This document shows, piece after piece, positions 54,237 to 64,000 of a DNA stretch of 64,000 bases. Position numbers and translations under genes: made by a program. A model generated the notes under the pieces. It saw only the letters and a list, made by a program, of their open reading frames with translations. It had not been told where the DNA came from and ran no database searches. The stretch is from Prosapia bicincta. Taxonomy: Eukaryota; Arthropoda; Insecta; Hemiptera; Cercopidae. How positions within the stretch are numbered: the first letter of the stretch is position 1; every line of letters starts with the position of its first letter. The stretch covers positions 29,396,447-29,460,446 of the forward strand of contig JBAIZL010000007.1 in NCBI GenBank assembly GCA_036971475.1, read 5' to 3'.

Positions 54237-57200
54237 GCTGAAGGGTTTGTAGAGCACCCATAATTGGGAAAGCTGAGGACGAGATCACCTCTATATGCAT
54301 GTCTACCTCTTGATGACGTAATTATGGGACGTCTACAGAAAACGTTTTTGAATTTTTTATAGACTCAATAAAACAAACAGAGCTGAAGGGTTTGTAGAGC
54401 ACTCATAATTGGGAAGGCTGAGGACGAGATGACCTATAGATGCTTGTCTACCTCTTGATGACGTAATCATGTTATGCCTACAGAAAACGTATTTGGATAT
54501 ATTATAATCTCAAAAACCAAACAGAGCTGAAGAGTTTGTAGAGCACCCATAATTGGGAAAGCTGAGGACGAGATCACCGCTATATGCATGTCTACCTCTT
54601 GATGACGTAATTACGGGACGTCTACAGAAAACGTTTTTGAATTTTTTATAATCTCAATAAAACAAACAGATCTGACGGGTTTGTAGAGCACTCATAATTG
54701 GGAAGGCTGAGGACGAGGTAACCTCTAGATGCTTGTCTACCTCTTGATGACGTAATCATGGTATGCCTACAGAAAACGTGTTTGGATTTATTATAACCTC
54801 AAAAAAACATACTGAGCTTAAAGGTTTGTAAAGCACTCATAATTGGGAAGGCTGAGGACGAGATAACCTCTAGATGCTTGTCTACCTCTTGATGACGTAA
54901 TTATGGGACGTCTACAGAAAACGTGTTTGAATTTATTATATTCTCAAAAAACTAAACAGAGCTGAAGGGTTTGTAGAGCACTCATAATTGGGAAGGCTGA
55001 GGACGAGATAACCTCTATATGCTTGTCTATTTCTTGTTGACGTAATCATGTGATGCCTACAGAAAACGTGTTTAGATTTATTATAATCTCATAAAAGAGC
55101 TGAAGGGTTTGTAAAGCACTCATAATTGGGAAGGCTGAGGACGAGATAACCTCTAGATGCTTGTCTACCTCTTGATGACGTAATCATGTGATGCCTACAG
55201 AAAACGTGTGTGGATTTATTATAATCTCAAAAACCAAACAGAGCTTAAGGGTTTGTAGAGCACCCATAATTGGGAAGGCTGAGGACGAGATAACCTCTAG
55301 ATGCTTGTCTACCTCTTGATGACGTAATCATGTGATGCCTACAGAAAACGTGTGTGGATTTATTATAATCTCAAAAACCAAACAGAGCTTAAGGGTTTGC
55401 AGGGCACCCATAATTGGGAAGGCTGAGGACGAGATAACCTCTAGATGCTTGTCTACTTCTTGATAACGTAATCATGTGATGCCTACAGAAAACGTGTTTA
55501 GATTTATTATAATCTCATAAAAGAGCTGAAGGGTTTGTAAAGCAATCATAATTGGGAAGGTAATTATGGGACGTCTACAGAAAACGTGTTTGAATTAATT
55601 ATAATTTCAAAAAACCTCACAGAGCTGAAGGGTTTGTAGAGGACTCATAATTGGGAAGGCTGAGGACGAGATAACCTCTAGATGCTTGTCTACCTCTTGA
55701 TGACGTAATCATGTGATGGCTACAGAAAACGTGTTTGGATTTATTATAATCTCAAAAACCAAACAGAGCTGAAGGGTTTGTAGAGCACCCATAATTGGGA
55801 AAGCTGAGGACGAGATCACCTCTATATGCATGTCTACCTCTTGATGACGTAATTATGGGACGTCTACAGAAAACGTTTTTGAATTTTTTATAATCTCAAT
55901 AAAACAAACAGAGCTGACGTGTTTGTAGAGCACTCATAATTGGGAAGGCTGAGGACGAGGTAACCTCTAGATGCTTGTCTACCTCTTGATGACATAATCG
56001 TGTGATGCCTACTGAAAACGTGTTGAATTTATTATAATCTCAAAAACCAAACAGAGCTGAATGGTTTGAGGGGCACCCATAATTGGGAAGGCTGAGGACG
56101 AGATCACCTCTATATGCATGTCTACCTCCTGATGACGTAATTATGGGACGTCTACAGAAAACGTGTTTGAATTTATTATAATTTCAAAAAACCTCACAGA
56201 GCTGAAGGGTTTTTAGAGCACTCATAATTGGGAAGGCTGAGGACGAGATAACCTCTAGATGCTTGTTTACCTCTTGATGGCGTAATCATGGGACGTCTAC
56301 AGAAAACCTGTTTGGATTTATTATAATCTCAACAAACCATACAGAGCTTAAAGGTCTGTAAAGCACTCATAATTGGGAAGGCTGAGGATGAGATAACCTC
56401 TAGATGCTTGTCTACCTCTTGATGACGTAATCATGTGATGGCTACAGAAAACGTGTTTGGATTTATTATATTTTCAAAAACCAAACAGAGCTGAAGGGTT
56501 TGTAGAGCACCCATAATTGGGAAAGCTGAGGACGAGATCACCTCTATATGCATGTCTACCTCTTGATGACGTAATTATGGGACGTCTACAGAAAACGTTT
56601 TTGAATTTTTTATAGACTCAATAAAACAAACAGAGCTGAAGGGTTTGTAGAGCACTCATAATTGGGAAGGCTGAGGACGAGATGACCTATAGATGCTTGT
56701 CTACCTCTAGATGACGTAATCATGTTATGCCTACAGAAAACGTGTTTGGATATATTATAATCTCAAAAACCAAACAGAGCTGAAGAGGTTGTAGAGCACC
56801 CATAATTGGGAACGCTGAGGACGAGATCACCTCTATATGCATGTCTACCTCTTGATGACGTAATTATGGGACGTCTACAGAAAACGTTTTTGAATTTTTT
56901 ATAGACTCAATAAAACAAACAGAGCTGAAGGGTTTGTAGAGCACTCATAATTGGGAAGGCTGAGGACGAGATGACCTATAGATGCTTGTCTACCTCTTGA
57001 TGACGTAATCATGTTATGCCTACAGACAACATGTTTGGATATATTATAATCTCAAAAACCAAACAGAGCTGAAGAGTTTGTAGAGCACCCATAATTGGGA
57101 AGGCTGAGGACGAGATACCCTCTAGATGCTTGTCTACCTCTTGATGACGTAATCATGTGATGCCTACAGAAAACGTGTGTGGATTTATTATAATCTCAAA

Positions 57201-58498
57201 AACCAAACAGAGCTTAAGGGTTTGTAGAGCACCCATAATTGGGAAGGCTGAGGACGAGATAACCTCTAGATGCTTGTCTATTTCTTGATAACGTAATCAT
57301 GTGATGCCTACAGAAAACGTGTTTAGATTTATTATAATCTCATAAAAGAGCTGAAGGGTTTGTAGAGCACTCATAATTGGGAAGGCTGAGGACGAGATGA
57401 CCTCTAGATGCTTGTCTACCTCTTGATGACGTAATCATGTTATGCCTACAGAAAACGTGTTTGGATTTATTATAATCTCAAAAACCAAACAGAGCTGAAG
57501 AGTTTGTAGAGCACCCATAATTGGGAAAGCTGAGGACGAGATCACCTCTATATGCATGTCTACCTCTTGATGACGTAATTATGGGACGTCTACAGAAACG
57601 TTTTTGAACTTTTTTAAATCTCAATAAAACAAACAGAGCTGAAGGGTTTGTAGAGCACTCATAATTGGGAAGGCTGAGGACGAGATAACCTCTAAATGCT
57701 TGTCTACCTCTTGATGACCTAATCATGTTATGAGTACAGAAAACGTGTTTGGATTTATTATATCCTCAAAAAACCATACTGAGCTTAAAGGTTTGTAAAG
57801 CACTCATAATTGGGAAGGATGAGGACGAGATAACCTCTAGATGCTTGTCTACCTCTTGATGACGTAATCATGTGATGCCTACAGAAAACGTGTTTAGATT
57901 TATTATAACCTCAAAAAACCAAACAGAGCTGAAGGGTTTGTAGAGCCCCCATAATTGGGAAGGCTGAGGATGAGATAACCTCTAGATGCTTGTCTACCTC
58001 TTGATGACGTAATCATGTGATGCATACAGAAAACGTGTGTGGATTTATTATAATCTCAAAAACCAAACAGAGCTTAAGGGTTTGTAGAGCACCCATAATT
58101 AGGAAGGCTGAGGACGAGATAACCTCTAGATGCTTGTCTACTTCTTGATAACGTAATCATGTGATGCCTACAGAAAACGTGTTTAGATTTATTATAATCT
58201 CATAAAAGAGCTGAAGTGTTTGTAAAGCACTCATAATTGGGAAGGCTGAGGACGAGATAACCTCTAGATGCTTTTATACCTCTTAATGACGTAATCATGT
58301 GATGCCTACAGAAAACGTGTTTAGATTTTTTATAATCTCAAAAAACCATACACAGCTTAAGGGTTTGTAGAGCACCCATGATTGGAAGGCTGATGACGAG
58401 CTAACCTCTACATGCTTGTGTACCTCTTGATGACATAATCGTGTGATGCCTACTGAAAACGTGTTTGAATTTATTATAATCTCAAAAAACCAAACAGA
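54237..58498 (+). repeat. Higher-order unit E1 (4,262 bp)
   Basis: E1 is followed in tandem by E2. It combines sequence of 23,392-24,842 and of about 25.6-26.9 kb (both offset 30,845) with a cassette like that at 34.5-35.0 kb. It has private markers: atgagtacag with tatatcctc near 57,735, gaaggatgagg near 57,815, aacgtgttgaattt near 56,020, and cttgtgtacc near 58,417. Confidence 0.9.
55542..55640 (+). repeat. 99-bp deletion monomer, locus 4 (E1)
   Basis: It has the same junction, but gcaatcat replaces gcactcat at its start and gaggactcat follows it. Both changes are shared only with locus 5. Confidence 0.9.
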
Positions 58499-59803
58499 GC
58501 TGAAGGGTTTGTAGAGCACCCATAATTGGGAAAGCTGAGGACGAGATCACCTCTATATGCATGTCTACCTCTTGATGACGTAATTATGGGACGTCTACAG
58601 AAAACGTTTTTGAATTTTTTATAGACTCAATAAAACAAACAGAGCTGAAGGGTTTGTAGAGCACTCATAATTGGGAAGGCTGAGGACGAGATGACCTATA
58701 GATGCTTGTCTACCTCTTGATGACGTAATCATGTTATGCCTACAGAAAACGTATTTGGATATATTATAATCTCAAAAACCAAACAGAGCTGAAGAGTTTG
58801 TAGAGCACCCATAATTGGGAAAGCTGAGGACGAGATCACCGCTATATGCATGTCTACCTCTTGATGACGTAATTACGGGACGTCTACAGAAAACGTTTTT
58901 GAATTTTTTATAATCTCAATAAAACAAACAGATCTGACGGGTTTGTAGAGCACTCATAATTGGGAAGGCTGAGGACGAGGTAACCTCTAGATGCTTGTCT
59001 ACCTCTTGATGACGTAATCATGGTATGCCTACAGAAAACGTGTTTGGATTTATTATAACCTCAAAAAAACATACTGAGCTTAAAGGTTTGTAAAGCACTC
59101 ATAATTGGGAAGGCTGAGGACGAGATAACCTCTAGATGCTTGTCTACCTCTTGATGACGTAATTATGGGACGTCTACAGAAAACGTGTTTGAATTTATTA
59201 TATTCTCAAAAAACTAAACAGAGCTGAAGGGTTTGTAGAGCACTCATAATTGGGAAGGCTGAGGACGAGATAACCTCTATATGCTTGTCTATTTCTTGTT
59301 GACGTAATCATGTGATGCCTACAGAAAACGTGTTTAGATTTATTATAATCTCATAAAAGAGCTGAAGGGTTTGTAAAGCACTCATAATTGGGAAGGCTGA
59401 GGACGAGATAACCTCTAGATGCTTGTCTACCTCTTGATGACGTAATCATGTGATGCCTACAGAAAACGTGTGTGGATTTATTATAATCTCAAAAACCAAA
59501 CAGAGCTTAAGGGTTTGTAGAGCACCCATAATTGGGAAGGCTGAGGACGAGATAACCTCTAGATGCTTGTCTACCTCTTGATGACGTAATCATGTGATGC
59601 CTACAGAAAACGTGTGTGGATTTATTATAATCTCAAAAACCAAACAGAGCTTAAGGGTTTGCAGGGCACCCATAATTGGGAAGGCTGAGGACGAGATAAC
59701 CTCTAGATGCTTGTCTACTTCTTGATAACGTAATCATGTGATGCCTACAGAAAACGTGTTTAGATTTATTATAATCTCATAAAAGAGCTGAAGGGTTTGT
59801 AAA

Positions 59804-59902
59804 GCAATCATAATTGGGAAGGTAATTATGGGACGTCTACAGAAAACGTGTTTGAATTAATTATAATTTCAAAAAACCTCACAGAGCTGAAGGGTTTGTA
59901 GA
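59804..59902 (+). repeat. 99-bp deletion monomer, locus 5 (E2)
   Basis: It lies 4,262 bp after locus 4 with the same gcaatcat variant, as expected from the E1/E2 duplication. Confidence 0.9.
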
Positions 59903-60046
59903 GGACTCATAATTGGGAAGGCTGAGGACGAGATAACCTCTAGATGCTTGTCTACCTCTTGATGACGTAATCATGTGATGGCTACAGAAAACGTGTTTGG
60001 ATTTATTATAATCTCAAAAACCAAACAGAGCTGAAGGGTTTGTAGA

Positions 60047-60191
60047 GCACCCATAATTGGGAAAGCTGAGGACGAGATCACCTCTATATGCATGTCTACC
60101 TCTTGATGACGTAATTATGGGACGTCTACAGAAAACGTTTTTGAATTTTTTATAATCTCAATAAAACAAACAGAGCTGACGTGTTTGTAGA
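60047..60191 (+). repeat. Representative class II monomer (145 bp)
   Basis: Class II differs from class I mainly at bases 65-80, where it reads gtaattatgggacgtctac. That creates two perfect palindromes, taatta and gacgtc, and two gacgt words 13 bp apart. Many class II copies carry ctatatgcatg in place of ctctagatg, so they have an NsiI site (atgcat) and lack the XbaI site. They also often have cgtttttgaattttttat and tctcaataaaacaaac downstream. Class I and II do not alternate regularly, so the basic unit is the single monomer and not a dimer. Confidence 0.9.
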
Positions 60192-62760
60192 GCACTCATA
60201 ATTGGGAAGGCTGAGGACGAGGTAACCTCTAGATGCTTGTCTACCTCTTGATGACATAATCGTGTGATGCCTACTGAAAACGTGTTGAATTTATTATAAT
60301 CTCAAAAACCAAACAGAGCTGAATGGTTTGAGGGGCACCCATAATTGGGAAGGCTGAGGACGAGATCACCTCTATATGCATGTCTACCTCCTGATGACGT
60401 AATTATGGGACGTCTACAGAAAACGTGTTTGAATTTATTATAATTTCAAAAAACCTCACAGAGCTGAAGGGTTTTTAGAGCACTCATAATTGGGAAGGCT
60501 GAGGACGAGATAACCTCTAGATGCTTGTTTACCTCTTGATGGCGTAATCATGGGACGTCTACAGAAAACCTGTTTGGATTTATTATAATCTCAACAAACC
60601 ATACAGAGCTTAAAGGTCTGTAAAGCACTCATAATTGGGAAGGCTGAGGATGAGATAACCTCTAGATGCTTGTCTACCTCTTGATGACGTAATCATGTGA
60701 TGGCTACAGAAAACGTGTTTGGATTTATTATAATTTCAAAAACCAAACAGAGCTGAAGGGTTTGTAGAGCACCCATAATTGGGAAAGCTGAGGACGAGAT
60801 CACCTCTATATGCATGTCTACCTCTTGATGACGTAATTATGGGACGTCTACAGAAAACGTTTTTGAATTTTTTATAGACTCAATAAAACAAACAGAGCTG
60901 AAGGGTTTGTAGAGCACTCATAATTGGGAAGGCTGAGGACGAGATGACCTATAGATGCTTGTCTACCTCTAGATGACGTAATCATGTTATGCCTACAGAA
61001 AACGTGTTTGGATATATTATAATCTCAAAAACCAAACAGAGCTGAAGAGGTTGTAGAGCACCCATAATTGGGAACGCTGAGGACGAGATCACCTCTATAT
61101 GCATGTCTACCTCTTGATGACGTAATTATGGGACGTCTACAGAAAACGTTTTTGAATTTTTTATAGACTCAATAAAACAAACAGAGCTGAAGGGTTTGTA
61201 GAGCACTCATAATTGGGAAGGCTGAGGACGAGATGACCTATAGATGCTTGTCTACCTCTTGATGACGTAATCATGTTATGCCTACAGACAACATGTTTGG
61301 ATATATTATAATCTCAAAAACCAAACAGAGCTGAAGAGTTTGTAGAGCACCCATAATTGGGAAGGCTGAGGACGAGATACCCTCTAGATGCTTGTCTACC
61401 TCTTGATGACGTAATCATGTGATGCCTACAGAAAACGTGTGTGGATTTATTATAATCTCAAAAACCAAACAGAGCTTAAGGGTTTGTAGAGCACCCATAA
61501 TTGGGAAGGCTGAGGACGAGATAACCTCTAGATGCTTGTCTATTTCTTGATAACGTAATCATGTGATGCCTACAGAAAACGTGTTTAGATTTATTATAAT
61601 CTCATAAAAGAGCTGAAGGGTTTGTAGAGCACTCATAATTGGGAAGGCTGAGGACGAGATGACCTCTAGATGCTTGTCTACCTCTTGATGACGTAATCAT
61701 GTTATGCCTACAGAAAACGTGTTTGGATTTATTATAATCTCAAAAACCAAACAGAGCTGAAGAGTTTGTAGAGCACCCATAATTGGGAAAGCTGAGGACG
61801 AGATCACCTCTATATGCATGTCTACCTCTTGATGACGTAATTATGGGACGTCTACAGAAACGTTTTTGAACTTTTTTAAATCTCAATTAAACAAACAGAG
61901 CTGAAGGGTTTGTAGAGCACTCATAATTGGGAAGGCTGAGGACGAGATAACCTCTAAATGCTTGTCTACCTCTTGATGACCTAATCATGTTATGAGTACA
62001 GAAAACGTGTTTGGATTTATTATATCCTCAAAAAACCATACTGAGCTTAAAGGTTTGTAAAGCACTCATAATTGGGAAGGATGAGGACGAGATAACCTCT
62101 AGATGCTTGTCTACCTCTTGATGACGTAATCATGTGATGCCTACAGAAAACGTGTTTAGATTTATTATAACCTCAAAAAACCAAACAGAGCTGAAGGGTT
62201 TGTAGAGCCCCCATAATTGGGAAGGCTGAGGATGAGATAACCTCTAGATGCTTGTCTACCTCTTGATGACGTAATCATGTGATGCATACAGAAAACGTGT
62301 GTGGATTTATTATAATCTCAAAAACCAAACAGAGCTTAAGGGTTTGTAGAGCACCCATAATTAGGAAGGCTGAGGACGAGATAACCTCTAGATGCTTGTC
62401 TACTTCTTGATAACGTAATCATGTGATGCCTACAGAAAACGTGTTTAGATTTATTATAATCTCATAAAAGAGCTGAAGTGTTTGTAAAGCACTCATAATT
62501 GGGAAGGCTGAGGACGAGATAACCTCTAGATGCTTTTATACCTCTTAATGACGTAATCATGTGATGCCTACAGAAAACGTGTTTAGATTTTTTATAATCT
62601 CAAAAAACCATACAAAGCTTAAGGGTTTGTAGAGCACCCATGATTGGAAGGCTGATGACGAGCTAACCTCTACATGCTTGTGTACCTCTTGATGACATAA
62701 TCGTGTGATGCCTACTGAAAACGTGTTTGAATTTATTATAATCTCAAAAAACCAAACAGA

Positions 62761-64000
62761 GCTGAATGGTTTGAGGGGCACCCATAATTGGGAAGGCTGA
62801 GGACGAGATAACCTCTATATGCATGTCTACCTCCTGATGACGTAATTATGGGACGTCTACAGAAAACGTGTTTGAATTTATTATAATTTCAAAAAACCTC
62901 ACAGAGCTGAAGGGTTTGTAGAGCACTCATAATTGGGAAGGCTGAGGACGAGATAACCTCTAGATGCTTGTTTACCTCTTGATGGCGTAATCATGGGACG
63001 TCTACAGAAAACCTGTTTGGATTTATTATAATCTCAACAAACCATACAGAGCTTAAAGGTCTGTAAAGCACTCATAATTGGGAAGGCTGAGGATGAGATA
63101 ACCTCTAGATGCTTGTCTACATCTTGATGACGTAATCATGTGATGGCTACAGAAAACGTGTTTGGATTTATTATAATCTCAAAAACCAAACAGAGCTGAA
63201 GGGTTTGTAGAGCACCCATAATTGGGAAGGCTGAGGATGAGATAACCTCTAGATGCTTGTCTACCTCTTGATGACGTAATCATGTGATGGCTATAGAAAA
63301 CGTGTTTGGATTTATTATAATCTCAAAAACCAAACAGAGCTGAAGGGTTTGTAGAGCACCCATAATTGGGAAAGCTGAGGACGAGATCACCTCTATATGC
63401 ATGTCAACCTCTTGATGACGTAATTATGGGACGTCTACAGAAAACGTTTTTGAATTTTTTCTAGACTCAATAAAACAAACAGAGCTGAAGGGTTTGTAGA
63501 GCACTCATAATTGGGAAGGCTGAGGACGAGATGACCTATAGATGCTTGTCTACCTCTTGATGACGTAATCATGTTATGCCTACAGAAAACGTGTTTGGAT
63601 ATATTATAATCTCAAAAACCAAACAGAGCTGAAGAGTTTGTAGAGCACCCATAATTGGGAAAGCTGAGGACGAGATCACCGCCATATGCATGTCTACCTC
63701 TTGATGACGTAATTATGGGACGTCTACAGAAAACGTTTTTGAATTTTTTATAATCTCAATAAAACAAACAGAGCTGACGGGTTTGTAGAGCACTCATAAT
63801 TGAGAAGGCTGAGGACGAGGTAACCTCTAGATGCTTGTCTACCTCTTGATGACGTAATTATGGTATGCCTACAGAAAACGTGTTTGGATTTACTATAACC
63901 TCAAAAACCATACTGAGCTTAAAGGTTTGTAAAGCACTCATAATTGGGAAGGCTGAGGACGAGATAACCTCTAGATGCTTGTTTACCTCTTGATGGCGTA
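62761..64000 (+). repeat. Copy of 42,248-43,488 (start of a U3-like block), cut by the window edge
   Basis: From gagctgaatggtttgagg the sequence follows U3 at a constant offset of 20,512; ggacgaggta at 63,813 matches 43,301. One difference is attttttctagact near 63,455, against attttctatagact in U3. The match is still running at base 64,000. Confidence 0.8.

Larger units (their letters stand above)
58499..62760 (+). repeat. Higher-order unit E2 (4,262 bp)
   Basis: This is a near-perfect tandem copy of E1 with no length change. Differences I noticed are ataatttcaaaaacc near 60,730 (atattttc in E1), ctcaattaaac near 61,883 (ctcaataaaac in E1) and tacaaagct near 62,612 (tacacagct in E1). The very low divergence marks it as one of the youngest events. 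Confidence 0.9.
1..64000 (+). repeat. Satellite DNA array, ~145-bp monomer, fills the window
   Basis: Successive gcac landmarks fall at 1, 146, 292, 437 and 583 and recur every 143-146 bp to the right edge, giving about 440 monomers. All copies read in the same direction; no inversion, mobile element or unique sequence interrupts them. Shared landmarks in nearly every copy are tgaggacgag, tgacgtaa, acagaaaacg, ttattataat, an A-tract after ctc, and gagct. Both window edges lie inside monomers, so the array continues outward. The arrangement is typical of eukaryotic tandem satellites; a centromeric or pericentromeric location is plausible but unproven. I do not recognise the family. No coding or RNA gene is supported anywhere inside it. 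Confidence 0.98.

Noticed and set aside
54237..62760. E1/E2 as an assembly duplication
   Set aside because: It cannot be excluded without reads, but the few base differences and the distinct right-hand continuation after 62,760 argue for a real tandem copy.
1..64000. CRISPR array
   Set aside because: Repeats are contiguous 145-bp units with no unique spacers, and the whole period is conserved. There are no cas genes.
1..64000. Human alpha satellite or another named satellite
   Set aside because: The period is 145 bp, not 171 bp, and no CENP-B box was found. I do not recognise the sequence as any named family and will not assign one.
1..64000. Dimeric (290-bp) basic unit
   Set aside because: Class I and II monomers do not alternate. 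Two-monomer duplications occur only locally (about 5,450-5,940 and 41,310-41,887).

Overview
The whole 64 kb window is one uninterrupted eukaryotic satellite-DNA array. Head-to-tail monomers of about 145 bp (mostly 143-146 bp, about 40% G+C by hand count on one typical monomer) run in one orientation from the first base to the last, roughly 440 copies. I found no gene, RNA gene, transposon, unique spacer or inverted block. Open frames up to 85 codons lie on the minus strand; they are chance readings through one to two monomers and are not annotated. The organism cannot be named from the sequence. Array size, near-nucleosomal monomer length and nested higher-order structure fit pericentromeric or centromeric heterochromatin of an animal or plant; that is inference.

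Monomer frame used here: base 1 is the g of gcac. Landmarks are ctgagga near 20-26, an XbaI-type tctaga or NsiI-type atgcat near 37-48, tgacgtaa at 61-68, cctacag or gtctacag near 79-85, ttattataat at 101-110, an A-tract at 114-119 and gagct at 127-131. Classes: I (aatcatgtgatgcc), II (aattatgggacgtc), III (gacataatcgtg), plus 138-bp and 99-bp deletion forms.

Layout (junctions within about 50 bp unless stated): 1-13,436, family A, three higher-order units of 4,054, 3,046 and 4,195 bp and a partial fourth. 13,437-13,832, a signature monomer cassette. 13,833-19,888, two 3,028-bp units (B). 19,889-22,740, 1,585/1,586-bp units (C). 22,741-24,213, linking monomers. 24,214-46,490, three expanding superunits U1 (5,847 bp), U2 (10,134 bp) and U3 (about 6.3 kb). 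46,491-47,218, a more diverged bridge. 47,219-52,240, a second copy of 11,768-16,789. 52,241-54,236, C-like units. 54,237-62,760, two 4,262-bp units (E). 62,761-64,000, a copy of 42,248-43,488.

The main result is that the right part (47.2-64 kb) replays the left part from 11.8 kb onward in the same order: A4/B, then C, then the U/E-type block. The offset starts at 35,451 bp and drops in steps that equal whole numbers of monomers. This points to a superrepeat of about 35 kb, built by nested in-register duplications and monomer-sized gains and losses. Offsets were obtained by matching diagnostic variants by eye; percentage identities were not computed.
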